From CAWABB01 sp963780165 (GTDB lineage Bacteria > Bacteroidota > Ignavibacteria > UBA10030 > UBA6906), in assembly GCA_963780165.1 (NCBI GenBank), contig CAWABB010000001.1:1612001-1676000 (forward strand): a stretch of 64,000 bases of DNA, given 5' to 3'. The notes beneath the pieces were generated by a model, which had not been told where the DNA came from, searched no databases, and saw only the letters and a program-made list of their open reading frames with translations. Both the position numbers and the translations under genes were made by a program. Positions 8,240 through 16,625 of the stretch are shown one piece after another. The first letter of the stretch is position 1, and each line of letters opens with the position of its first letter.

Positions 8240-8791
8240 TTACTTCGTGGTTTTGGCGGGCAGGCCGTGTTCGATCTTTGCCCAGGCCTCCTTCATGTTG
8301 AATCCCTTGAAGGTGGGGCTCTTCTCGTTGTGGCACTTCTTGCACAACGTCGCATCTTCCTTGTTCCCCTCGATGAGCCCGGCCTCGACAGCTTTGGCCT
8401 TATTCTCAGGCTTGCTGTGCAGCGTCTTGAAGCCCGATGCCGCTCCGTGGCACGCTTCGCAGGTGACGCCCTCTTCCTTGGCGAAAGTTTTCTCAACGTT
8501 GGTCGCCGCGCCGCCACCGGTGACGTGGCACGCCAGGCACTCCGGCGATTCGGCAGGAGGAGTCTTCAGCCCCTTTTCTTTCCCGATGGCGATCGCCTTC
8601 TCGCCAAGCAAGGTCTTGTAAGCGCCTGCATGCGCGCTCTTCTCCCACTTTGTGTACGTCATGCCAGTCTTTTCCTGCTTGTGGCATGCGCCGCACATCT
8701 TCACGCCCGTGTACTTCGCCTGCGCGAGGGACACGGTGCAGGCAAACGCCAGCGCAAGCGCCAGCGCCAAAATATTGCGAATAGAGATCAT
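8240..8791 (-). CDS. Periplasmic tetraheme cytochrome c (c554-like)
   Basis: A 183-residue secreted protein: signal peptide (MISIRNILALALALAF...LAQA), then four CXXCH motifs (CGACH, CLACH, CEACH, CKKCH). The arrangement, with KYTG..MCGACH near the mature N-terminus and ECLACHVTG in the middle, fits the cytochrome c554 family. It would shuttle electrons between the inner-membrane quinol oxidases and outer-membrane cytochromes. AAGGAGG lies 9 bases ahead of the ATG at 8791; the 40-residue upstream extension has no signal sequence and is rejected. The gap of 94 bases to the cytochrome b gene shows no promoter I can recognise. Confidence 0.88.
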   Translation of the reverse strand: MISIRNILALALALAFACTVSLAQAKYTGVKMCGACHKQEKTGMTYTKWEKSAHAGAYKTLLGEKAIAIGKEKGLKTPPAESPECLACHVTGGGAATNVEKTFAKEEGVTCEACHGAASGFKTLHSKPENKAKAVEAGLIEGNKEDATLCKKCHNEKSPTFKGFNMKEAWAKIEHGLPAKTTK

Positions 8792-8885
8792 GAAACAGGT
8801 CCTCCTTGTGTTACTGTGTTGATATCCTGCGGCGGGAATCACGACCGAATGTAGCGATCCGATCTGAAAACCGCAAGGACACTTC

Positions 8886-9767
8886 CTACCGGTACGCAAA
8901 CACCATCGCATATATGATCCACAAAACCATGCAGAAACCGACAGTCAGGGCTGTCCAGCCGAACGCCCGCACCGCCCGGAGAACGATCGGAGGATATCCC
9001 GGAGCAAGATGACCCCTCAGGGTGTCGGTCTTGACCAGGGCTTCGTACTCCAACGGCTTGTCAATCCGCAATTCTTCAACAGTCATCCGCCCAGTGAAGA
9101 TGACGATATCCATCGGGAATTTCTCGGGCCTGAGATGGGTGTTGAAGAAATGGATCGTGAAAATGAACCCTGTCGCCAGCAACGCCTCGTCGCTGTGGAT
9201 GATTGTTGCGACGTTCAGAAACTCGCCCGGGACGAATCGGGTGAAGAATTCAGGGAACCAGAGCGTGAACCCCGTTGATCCGATCACGAAGATCCCCCAG
9301 AACACGGCAAAGTAGTCGAACTTCTCCCAGTAGGTCCAACGACCGTACTGCGGACGCGGCCCCTTCCCCAGGAACCAGCGCACGGATCCGATCAGGTCAT
9401 GCAGGTCTTTCCTCGTCGGCAGCATGGTGTTGGGGCCGGTCAACATCGCTTTCAGGCCGCCCGACTCCTTCCTGGCCCGGCGCAGGAGATCCCAGATGTG
9501 CGCGATGAAGATACCGACCATGGAGGTTGCAGCAACACGGTGCACATACCCTGCGGTTTCGAATCCCCCAAACATGTGCGAGAGGACGGAGGCCCACCCG
9601 GTATACGAGAACTTCAGGGTCATCCCGGTCAGCGCAAGGCTGATGAAGCTGATGATCATGATCACGTGGAGCGTGCGGTTGAGCGGAGTGAACCTGACGT
9701 ACTCCTTCTCAATGACGACGGTTTCATGGATGCCGTCCGCCGAAGATGAAAGCGTGGTCGTGGTCAT
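8886..9767 (-). CDS. Di-heme cytochrome b (HydC/FdnI-like membrane subunit)
   Basis: A 293-residue integral membrane protein with about five helices. His residues occur in the helices at LNRTLHVIMIIS, GYVHRVAATS, IAHIWD and FTIHFFNTH, as in the b-type cytochrome subunits of formate dehydrogenase and Ni-Fe hydrogenase. Its ATG overlaps the stop of the 19-heme cytochrome (ATGA at 9764-9767), so the two should form one complex that oxidises menaquinol and feeds the multiheme subunit, like CbcBA of Geobacter. The segment around RWTYWEKFDYFAVFWG closely parallels RFSYIEKAEYWALIWG in the fused protein at 11854-14010, pointing to an internal duplication. Confidence 0.9.
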   Translation of the reverse strand: MTTTTLSSSADGIHETVVIEKEYVRFTPLNRTLHVIMIISFISLALTGMTLKFSYTGWASVLSHMFGGFETAGYVHRVAATSMVGIFIAHIWDLLRRARKESGGLKAMLTGPNTMLPTRKDLHDLIGSVRWFLGKGPRPQYGRWTYWEKFDYFAVFWGIFVIGSTGFTLWFPEFFTRFVPGEFLNVATIIHSDEALLATGFIFTIHFFNTHLRPEKFPMDIVIFTGRMTVEELRIDKPLEYEALVKTDTLRGHLAPGYPPIVLRAVRAFGWTALTVGFCMVLWIIYAMVFAYR

Positions 9768-11857
9768 GCCTTTGGGTCCTCTCCCGCATTGCGTCCTGAC
9801 GCCTGCCGGCCGGGAGGCCGGGGATCCGCAGGAGGCAACGCTGCCTGTGCAGCCGCAGATTCGGCCTCGGCGCGGGCAGCCTCCTCGAGGGCGCGCGCGT
9901 GTTCACGTTTCATCCTGAGCGCGCGCGGGAGCCAGAGAAGCGTATGCAAGCCGCTGATGGCAAACGTCCCGGCCAGCAGCGCGGTCATGCCCCAGAAGGT
10001 CCAGAACAGATAGGGGTACTTGTCGGGATCGTGATGGGTCGCATGCGTCAGGTATCCCGCAAATCTTCTGGTTGCCCCCGCATGGCATTTCTGGCAGGTG
10101 CCCACGACGTTGTTGTGGCTCAGGTGCGAACGGGGATCGGACACGGGCAGGATGTCGTGCGCGCCGTGACAATCGTAGCATTTCGCCGTCTTCGTGTAGC
10201 CGAGCTGGGAAACCTTCCCGTGATACGTGTCGAAATAGGTCGCCGCGATCTTTTCGTGGCAGCGGCCGCACTTCTGCATGATGTCCAGCTTGAATCCGTC
10301 GGCGTCCGCCCGCCTGATCGTGTGCGCGGAGTGGCAGTCAATGCAGACCGGAGTCTGCTTCTCAGTCTTGCCCGCAGCAGTCGCGTGAACGCTCCGCTCG
10401 AACTGCTCCTGGATGCCGTGGTGGCAACGGCCGCACGTGCCTGCCACGTTCTTCCGGTTGACGCTCGACAGGGTGTCGCTGTACGGCCGTTCGCCGTGCG
10501 CGGTATGGCAGTCGGTACACATGGCGGTGACTGTCAATCCGCTCTTCAGCAGGCCCTTCCCGTGAATGCTCTCGGTGTAGCGCTCGACGATCGAATGCTC
10601 GGTGCCCAGGTACTGGACGGCAGCCTTCTGCCCTTCGCGATGGCAGCTGGCACAGAGATCCGGCACATTCGTGGGGAATGTCCGCGATTGGGGATCCTTC
10701 TTGCCGAGAATCTTGTGCGTTCCGTGGCACACTTTGCAGTTCGGGGCATTTGGATCACTCTTCGCCTGCAATACGCCATGCATGCTGCCGACATATTGCT
10801 GCCCGACCTCCGCGTGACAGGAGGCGCAGTCGACCTGCCTGGTGATCGTTTCGCACGCCCGCGTGCGGGAAGCGCTCACCTCCGAGTGGCACTGGCTGCA
10901 GGCCACCTTCGCGTGCCTGGAGTGCGAGAGGTCTGCACCGGCGACGCGGAGGGAGTGGCCGTCCTTCGACGATCGGATGTTCTCTCCCTCATGGCACCGC
11001 AGGCAGTCGCTGTCGGCCATGCCCTGCGTGTAGAACACCTTGCGCACCTTGTGCGGCTGGTGGCAGTCGACGCACGCCGGGAGCACATGCGCCTCCTTCT
11101 CCCAGAGCTGCCCCTGAATCACCTTGCGGTGGACCGACTCGATTTCCGCGTGGCATCGCGCGCAGGTGGCGGCAATATTTGCGCGTGCGATGCTCGAGCG
11201 GGGGTCCGTGTGCGGCAGGATCATGTGCGCCGTGTGGCACGAGGCGCAGTTCGCTGACACAGAGAGCCCCTTGCGGAGCAGACCCTCGCCGTGGATACTC
11301 TCGGAGTAGTTCTCGAGGATATTCGACTGGTGGATCGGCCTCTGACGCGCGACAGGCGCACCCTCCTGGTGGCACTTCCCGCAGAGATACGGGATGCGCA
11401 GCGGAGAGGTGTCGGCGCGATGATTCTTGGACGAGAGGATCTCATGCGTCCCGTGGCACGTCGTGCACCCCGGCGCGAGGGGGTCTTTCCGTGCAAGGGC
11501 TCTTCCGTGGAGGGACGACTTGTGCTGTTCGGCGATCTCGCCGTGGCAGGTTGCGCACTCGACGCGCGCGGGCGTTCCCTCGTGGGGGAACTCCTTTCCC
11601 GCGAGGTCCATGTGGCACGTCACGCACGGCTGGCTCGCGTGCACGGATCCCGCAAATTTCTTCTCGTTGACGTACACCGAAACGGTTTTGCCGCCCCGTT
11701 CCGTCGTGAGCGTAACGTCCCCGTGGCAGGCGAGGCATTCCTCGTTCTCCTGCGCGAGGGCGCGGGGGGCCGGGCACAGGAGGCCCAGGCATGCCAGCAG
11801 GAATATGCCCGGGGCGAAGCCCCGGACCCGGATCGCGGTATCGGGGCGCGCACTCAT
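9764..11857 (-). CDS. 19-heme membrane-anchored cytochrome c
   Basis: A 697-residue protein with a signal peptide (GIFLLACLGLLC...ALAQ), 19 CXXCH motifs and one C-terminal membrane helix at about 616-643. A charged, Ala/Glu/Pro-rich cytoplasmic tail follows. Repeated blocks of the type TCxxCHGTHxIL...DPRS and SIHGxGLLxxG recur twice or more. It would be an inner-membrane-anchored periplasmic electron acceptor for the cytochrome b encoded immediately downstream. The start at 11857 overlaps the previous stop (ATGA). The longer upstream frame overlaps the previous gene without any signal sequence. Confidence 0.9.
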   Translation of the reverse strand: MSARPDTAIRVRGFAPGIFLLACLGLLCPAPRALAQENEECLACHGDVTLTTERGGKTVSVYVNEKKFAGSVHASQPCVTCHMDLAGKEFPHEGTPARVECATCHGEIAEQHKSSLHGRALARKDPLAPGCTTCHGTHEILSSKNHRADTSPLRIPYLCGKCHQEGAPVARQRPIHQSNILENYSESIHGEGLLRKGLSVSANCASCHTAHMILPHTDPRSSIARANIAATCARCHAEIESVHRKVIQGQLWEKEAHVLPACVDCHQPHKVRKVFYTQGMADSDCLRCHEGENIRSSKDGHSLRVAGADLSHSRHAKVACSQCHSEVSASRTRACETITRQVDCASCHAEVGQQYVGSMHGVLQAKSDPNAPNCKVCHGTHKILGKKDPQSRTFPTNVPDLCASCHREGQKAAVQYLGTEHSIVERYTESIHGKGLLKSGLTVTAMCTDCHTAHGERPYSDTLSSVNRKNVAGTCGRCHHGIQEQFERSVHATAAGKTEKQTPVCIDCHSAHTIRRADADGFKLDIMQKCGRCHEKIAATYFDTYHGKVSQLGYTKTAKCYDCHGAHDILPVSDPRSHLSHNNVVGTCQKCHAGATRRFAGYLTHATHHDPDKYPYLFWTFWGMTALLAGTFAISGLHTLLWLPRALRMKREHARALEEAARAEAESAAAQAALPPADPRPPGRQASGRNAGEDPKA

Positions 11858-14010
11858 GAGCCCTCCCCTTCTCCGTCGTCCTTCGTGCCTTCGGCAATCG
11901 CCCATTCCTCCCCGCGGAGGCGCTTGAGCTCCAGCGGGTGCTCGTCCTCCATCTCCTCCTCGGTCAGCGTCCCCTTCCAGAATGCAAGATTCAGGGGGTA
12001 GGAAGACGGATTGAAGATCACGAAGTAGAAGTGCCAGACGATGATGGCAAGCGTGGCCAGCCACGCTTCATAGTAGTGGATCGTTCGTGCGACGTCCCAG
12101 CCCAGCTTGGTGAGCAGCCCCAGGAAGGTGTTGTCGAACCAGAGGATCACCCCGGTGATGCTCATGACGGCGGTGCCCCAGATGAGCGCCCAGTACTCGG
12201 CCTTCTCGATGTAACTGAACCGGTCGAGCAGCGGCTTCTCGTCCCGGAGGCCCGCGTTGTACGCGACCACGCCGATGAAGTCCGTAACGTCCTTCCCGAC
12301 CGGGAGCATGTCCTTCAGCAGCTGCTTCCCGCGGGGGACGGCAAGCAGATAGTAGGTGTGGTAGAGACTCGCGCCGACCAGCACCACCGCCGCGACGCGG
12401 TGGATGATGCCGCGGAGGTCAAACATCCACGGGCTGATCTGCCGGAACGGAGCAACCCACCACGCGTCCGGGAAGCGGAGCGCGAAGCCGGTCAGCACCA
12501 GCGTGATGAAGCTTGTCAGCAGCAGGCCGTGCTGGACCCGCTCGCCGAAGGACATCCGCAGGTAGAGGCGGTTGCCGTGGCGCGGCCGCTGCCTGACTCC
12601 CCGCCGGTACTCGAGTTGCGTTCGGGATTTCCTGAAAAAGTCGATAATGTTGTGAAAGGCCATCCCGCCGATCGTCACGGTGATCAGAAGGATGTACGTC
12701 GACGCCACCCACCGCAGGAGACCGTTCTCGGACTCCGCGGCAATCACGTGCACCGTGCCCTTCGCGAAGTTCGCCGTCGCCCCGGGATGACACTCGCCGC
12801 AGGTCTTCGGAAGGTTGTCCTTGTTGATGCTCGAGCGTGGATCGGAGGAAGAGAGAATCGAATGGACGCCGTGGCAGCTCGCGCAGTTGGCTGCTTCCAC
12901 GGAGCCGGCGCTGCCGGCAAGACCGTGATAGCTGTCCTGAAACGTCCTGAAGCGATCCCCCGCCAGGCCGTACTTTGCCGTGAGGCGGACCGATTCGTGG
13001 CACGGCTTGCAGACCTGACCCGACACGTTGACCGGTGCGATTGGCGCCCGCGGATCATCGTGCGCGAGGATCGTGTGCTCGCCGTGACAGTCGGTGCACG
13101 TCGCCGACTCCCGCACGCCTTTGCCGAGCGCAACACCGTGGGCGCTCTGAAGATACTCCTCCTTGATGTCGCTGTGACAGTGTCCGCACGTCGCCGCGAT
13201 GTTCAGCTTGAACACTCGCGATTCCGGGTTCGATCCCTTCCGCATCTCGTGACTGCCGTGGCAATCGGAACAGGTGGCCGCGAGATCGTTCCCGTGTTTC
13301 ATCGCCTGTGCATGCACGCTCTTTTCGTAGCCGGCGATGAACCCGGCGGAGGGTGCGACCGCCGCCTTGACGTCCGGGTTGTCCAGGTGGCACGCCAGAC
13401 ACATTGTCGCTTCGTGGATCCTGCTGGTGGGCGAGGACGTGTCCGCAGCTGCGACGGCCTGGTGTTCATCATGGCAGTCCACGCACGTAGGCGCGCCTGT
13501 TACTCCCGCGGCCAGCGCAACACCATGATCCGAGGCCATGAACTTGGAGATGATGGCGCTGTGGCATCGCGCGCACGTCCCCATTACGAACTTCTGATGG
13601 GCCCGGGCGTCCGCGCCCGTAAGCCGCTCAACCGCGTGGGGCCGATGACAATCCGCGCATCGCAGCCGCTGCTTCCCCGGCGTCTTCGGGTTCGCATGGA
13701 TGCTCATGGCGAAGTTCACGTACTGCGAATCGCTGTGGCACCCGGTGCAGTCCACCGGCTTGATGTGGCGTGCGTGAGGGAGCTCGGAAGGGTTGAACCC
13801 TTCATGACAGGAGACACAGCCGAGGTCGGCGTGGACGGATTTCCGGAACCCGTTCCGGTCGACGGAGAGGGAGATCTCCCTCCCGCCTTTCGTCATGGTC
13901 AGGCCCTGCTCACCATGACACGTCAGGCATTCCTCGTCCTTCTGCGCGGCGAGGGGGGATGACGCAAGGGTGAGGCAGAAGAACAGGGCAAGAAATCCAG
14001 CTGGCTTCAT
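11854..14010 (-). CDS. Fusion of 13-heme cytochrome c and di-heme cytochrome b (CbcL-like)
   Basis: A 718-residue protein: signal peptide (MKPAGFLALFFCLTLASSPLAAQ), 13 CXXCH motifs in the N-terminal 450 residues, a membrane helix, then a C-terminal cytochrome b domain with several helices and conserved His (ERVQHGLLL, GIIHRVAAV, YHTYYLL, TIHYYEAW). This matches Geobacter CbcL, a multiheme c domain fused to a HydC/FdnI di-heme b domain that serves as a low-potential menaquinol oxidase. It is first in the operon. The start at 14010 lies about 39 bases after a predicted sigma-54 start site; the TTG at 14064 would precede that start site. GGGACCTG before the ATG is a weak ribosome site. Confidence 0.9.
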   Translation of the reverse strand: MKPAGFLALFFCLTLASSPLAAQKDEECLTCHGEQGLTMTKGGREISLSVDRNGFRKSVHADLGCVSCHEGFNPSELPHARHIKPVDCTGCHSDSQYVNFAMSIHANPKTPGKQRLRCADCHRPHAVERLTGADARAHQKFVMGTCARCHSAIISKFMASDHGVALAAGVTGAPTCVDCHDEHQAVAAADTSSPTSRIHEATMCLACHLDNPDVKAAVAPSAGFIAGYEKSVHAQAMKHGNDLAATCSDCHGSHEMRKGSNPESRVFKLNIAATCGHCHSDIKEEYLQSAHGVALGKGVRESATCTDCHGEHTILAHDDPRAPIAPVNVSGQVCKPCHESVRLTAKYGLAGDRFRTFQDSYHGLAGSAGSVEAANCASCHGVHSILSSSDPRSSINKDNLPKTCGECHPGATANFAKGTVHVIAAESENGLLRWVASTYILLITVTIGGMAFHNIIDFFRKSRTQLEYRRGVRQRPRHGNRLYLRMSFGERVQHGLLLTSFITLVLTGFALRFPDAWWVAPFRQISPWMFDLRGIIHRVAAVVLVGASLYHTYYLLAVPRGKQLLKDMLPVGKDVTDFIGVVAYNAGLRDEKPLLDRFSYIEKAEYWALIWGTAVMSITGVILWFDNTFLGLLTKLGWDVARTIHYYEAWLATLAIIVWHFYFVIFNPSSYPLNLAFWKGTLTEEEMEDEHPLELKRLRGEEWAIAEGTKDDGEGEGS

Positions 14011-14060
14011 CAGGTCCCGGTGATTGACTGCTACATCACATCTGTATCCGGTCGGTAAGG

Positions 14061-14075
14061 TCAATAGCTATGCCA
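14061..14075 (-). promoter_or_regulatory. Sigma-54 type promoter of the cytochrome operon
   Basis: On the minus strand the site reads TGGCAT-AGCTA-TTGA, with correct 10-base spacing between GG and the -12 dinucleotide. The last base is A where the consensus has C. The start site would be near 14049. The same TTGACC variant occurs at the uspA promoter at 15131-15147. A dyad UAS lies 29 bases upstream. Confidence 0.55.
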
Positions 14076-14094
14076 AACCCCGATGCGGAGAAAG

Positions 14095-14111
14095 TGTTGA
14101 ATTTTGCCACA
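14095..14111. promoter_or_regulatory. Candidate enhancer (UAS) dyad, copy 2
   Basis: On the minus strand it reads TGTGGCAAAATTCAACA, 16 of 17 positions identical to the site at 2176-2192. It sits just upstream of the sigma-54 type promoter of the cytochrome operon. Confidence 0.6.
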
Positions 14112-14185
14112 ATTGTCCCGAAAGTGCCTGAAATCTTCCCAGAAATGGAAGTCTCAGGAGCAGGGGTGGGAAAAGGGCGATGTGA

Positions 14186-14608
14186 TTAGACGCTCAGGAG
14201 GTCGTCGATCCGCTTGGACACGGTCCCGATCTCGAAGGGCTTATAGAATACGGAATCCGCGGCCTTGCGGAGGTCCGAGTCCAAATCCACGTCCTTCGGG
14301 CTGTAGACGTAGAGGATGATGATGGGGAGAGTCGGGTTCAGGTGCCTGAAGGCATCGATGCGGTCAACCATCTTGCGTGACGGCCCTTCGTCAATCAGAA
14401 TGAGGTCAACCCCCCTCGCTTCCACCCCCTCCTGCAGCACGGAGAGGCTTGCAGCGGTGAGAACCCTGTACCGGTCACCGAAGAGCATGGAGAGGCTCAG
14501 GCAGAAATTCGGGTCGGGGCTGACGATCAGGATCGTCTTCCTCCCTTTGTCCGCATGCTGCTCAGCAACCCGGACTTCCTTGTTGTCCTGGACCGTCGCC
14601 ATTCTCAC
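14186..14608 (-). CDS. Degenerate receiver-domain protein
   Basis: A 140-residue protein with a CheY-like fold signature: ILIVSPDPNF at the start, LILIDEGP around the usual phosphorylation strand, and FYKPFE with the conserved Lys near the end. The paired acidic residues that bind Mg are reduced to SPDP, so phosphorylation may be impaired. It has no output domain. Its ATG overlaps the UspA stop (ATGA), so the two are co-translated. A role as a partner or phosphate sink of the nearby kinase/NtrC pair is possible but unproven. Confidence 0.75.
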   Translation of the reverse strand: MRMATVQDNKEVRVAEQHADKGRKTILIVSPDPNFCLSLSMLFGDRYRVLTAASLSVLQEGVEARGVDLILIDEGPSRKMVDRIDAFRHLNPTLPIIILYVYSPKDVDLDSDLRKAADSVFYKPFEIGTVSKRIDDLLSV

Positions 14609-15099
14609 CGAATATGCAGGTCGTGTTCGACGTCTTCGGCCGCGATGATGTATTCCCGTACAACCCTGGGCTTCACCGTCAGGACCGGTGCAGTCGACAT
14701 TCTGACTACTTTTTCCGCCACGCTGCCCATCAGAACATGCTTGAGACCCGTCCGCCCATGGGTTGCCATGACGATGAGGTCGATGTGCTCGTCCGACACA
14801 AACTTGCAGATCTCCGCGGCCGGGTTACCGAGGCGAACGATCTGATGGACATGCGTGTCGGCCTTGATGTTGTGCTCCACGAACCTGGCGAGGTTATGCG
14901 TCGCTTCTTCAAGTGTTTTCTGATGCGCCGGATCGGCGGCTTGCGACCCCTTCGAACCCCTGTGGTTGGCAGGTTCATTCACATACATAATTGACAACTC
15001 GGACGCGTACAGAAGTCCGAACGTCGAGGCGTGATCCATGGCGGCCAGCGAGAACTCGGACAGGTCCGTCGTCACAAGTATCTTCTGCAAGTAGACCAT
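14605..15099 (-). CDS. Universal stress protein, UspA family
   Basis: A 164-residue UspA-like nucleotide-binding protein. It opens with KILVTTDLSEFS, has GNPAAEI, and shows the ATP-binding motif GRTGLKHVLMGSVAEKV (G-2x-G-9x-G-S). UspA proteins respond to starvation, oxygen limitation or redox stress. A GGGGGA ribosome site precedes the ATG, about 22 bases from a predicted sigma-54 start. It lies between an NtrC activator gene and the cytochrome operon. Confidence 0.88.
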   Translation of the reverse strand: MVYLQKILVTTDLSEFSLAAMDHASTFGLLYASELSIMYVNEPANHRGSKGSQAADPAHQKTLEEATHNLARFVEHNIKADTHVHQIVRLGNPAAEICKFVSDEHIDLIVMATHGRTGLKHVLMGSVAEKVVRMSTAPVLTVKPRVVREYIIAAEDVEHDLHIR

Positions 15100-15132
15100 C
15101 GTTCAATCCCCCGAAGTCAATGGGCTGTGTGG

Positions 15133-15147
15133 TCAAGATATGTGCCA
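15133..15147 (-). promoter_or_regulatory. Sigma-54 type promoter of the uspA operon
   Basis: On the minus strand the site reads TGGCAC-ATATC-TTGA, continuing CC, with 10 bases between GG and the -12 dinucleotide. As at 14061, the final C of the consensus is replaced by A. The start site would be near 15121. Confidence 0.5.
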
Positions 15148-15232
15148 ACCGTACCTGCCCTGGCAGAGGCGCGGGAGTGCATTTTCCGTTCGAATCGAAA
15201 TCCGGAGGCGGAACCCGTTGAAACGGCTTCCA

Positions 15233-15244
15233 AATTGTGGGAAA
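15233..15244. promoter_or_regulatory. Possible UAS half-site
   Basis: AATTGTGGGAAA shares the left half of the dyads at 2176 and 14095 (TGTGGNAAA, and AATTGTGGNAAA with the latter). It lies roughly 97 bases upstream of the uspA sigma-54 type site, a usual enhancer distance. The right half-site is missing. Confidence 0.3.
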
Positions 15245-15260
15245 GCGTGGGGAGAAATTC

Positions 15261-16625
15261 CTACGGCTGCAAACTGATCTGCAGCTCCTCGATCTTGCGG
15301 TAGAGTGATGAGAGGCTGATCTTCAGGGCTTTTGCGGTCGCTTCCTTGTTGTGCTGATGAGCGCGAAGGACGTGCGTAATGAATTGTCGCTCGAAGTCGT
15401 CCACCGCGTCCTTGAGCGTCCGGTTGGTGTCGAAGGGGTGCATGGAGTCCGGCCGGACATTGAAGAGACCGGGGAGATCGCCCTTGGTTACGATCGTTCC
15501 GTCGGTAAAGATGATCGCGCGCTCGATGATATTCTCCAGCTCGCGGATCTCTCCCTTCCACTGATGCGCCAGGAGGTACTTCATAACCTCGTTGTCCACG
15601 CCCTGCACATCTTTCCCCATTTCCCGGGCGTATTTCGCCACAAAGTGCTGGACCAGGAGCGGGATATCGTCCATCCGCTCGGCCAGGGACGGGAGATTGA
15701 TCTCCACGATGTTCAACCGGTAGTACAGGTCCTCCCGGTACCGCCCCTCTTCGACCTCCTTGGTCAGGTTCTTGTTGGTCGAGGAGATGATCCGGACGTC
15801 CACCCCTGCCGGGAGCACCGTCCCGACCGGTGTGATCTCCTTCAGCTCAATCGCCCGCAGCAGTTTCACCTGCAGATGCAGGGGGATCTCGCTGATCTCG
15901 TCCAGGAACAGTGTCCCTCCGTCCGCCGCCTTGAAGAACCCCTCCCGGTCCATCGTCGCCCCGGTGAACGCGCCGCGCTTGTGCCCGAAAAGCTCGCTCT
16001 CGAAGAGATTCTCGACGATCGCTCCGCAATTCACGGGGATAAACGGCCCGGCACTCCGCTTGCTGTTATAATGGATAGCCCGGGCCACCAGCTCTTTCCC
16101 CGTTCCGCTTTTCCCGTTGATCAGCACCGTCCCGTCCGTCGCGGCCACTTTCTTGATCGTCTCGAACACGCGGTGCATTGCGGGACTCTGGCCGATGATG
16201 TTCCCGAAGTCGTACTGCCGGTTCAGTTCGGTCCGGAGCAGCTTGTTCTCGAGCTTCAACTGCTTCGAGGCAAGCAGACGCTTCACCTTCACGAGCAGCT
16301 CATCGAACTCCACAGGCTTCAGAATGTAATCGACCGCTCCCTGGCGCAGCGCCGAGATCGCGGTCTCGATCGACCCATAGGCGGTGATGATGACCACGAG
16401 CGTCTCGGGGCTCACCTTGCTCACGTTCTCCAGCAGCTCGATCCCCTTCATCTCGGGCATCTCGAGGTCGGTCAGAACCAGGTCGATCCCGTCCTCGCGG
16501 ATGATGTCCAGCGCCGCGCGTCCGTTCGGCGCCTCGCGCACCCGGTAGCCCTCTTTGGCCAGGATGAACGTGAGCGACTCCCGGATGATTTCTTCGTCAT
16601 CGACGATCAGGATCGATTCAGGCAT
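15261..16625 (-). CDS. Sigma-54 dependent response regulator, NtrC family
   Basis: A 454-residue activator with three domains. A receiver comes first (Asp9/Asp10, phospho-acceptor Asp53, Lys103). The AAA+ domain has Walker A GKSGTGKE at 171-178 and an intact GAFTGA sigma-54 contact loop at 218-223. A Fis-type helix-turn-helix is at about 420-450. It activates sigma-54 RNA polymerase after phosphorylation, probably by the kinase whose gene overlaps its start by 8 bases. Three sigma-54 type promoters lie downstream on the same strand (15133, 14061, 2123), so it is the natural candidate regulator of the uspA operon, the cytochrome operon and the ccmF unit. Confidence 0.95.
   Translation of the reverse strand: MPESILIVDDEEIIRESLTFILAKEGYRVREAPNGRAALDIIREDGIDLVLTDLEMPEMKGIELLENVSKVSPETLVVIITAYGSIETAISALRQGAVDYILKPVEFDELLVKVKRLLASKQLKLENKLLRTELNRQYDFGNIIGQSPAMHRVFETIKKVAATDGTVLINGKSGTGKELVARAIHYNSKRSAGPFIPVNCGAIVENLFESELFGHKRGAFTGATMDREGFFKAADGGTLFLDEISEIPLHLQVKLLRAIELKEITPVGTVLPAGVDVRIISSTNKNLTKEVEEGRYREDLYYRLNIVEINLPSLAERMDDIPLLVQHFVAKYAREMGKDVQGVDNEVMKYLLAHQWKGEIRELENIIERAIIFTDGTIVTKGDLPGLFNVRPDSMHPFDTNRTLKDAVDDFERQFITHVLRAHQHNKEATAKALKISLSSLYRKIEELQISLQP

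Noticed and set aside
9899..13962. Plus-strand frames of 452 and 674 codons opposite the multiheme genes
   Set aside because: Antisense artefacts of GC-rich codon use; the minus-strand frames contain dozens of CXXCH motifs.
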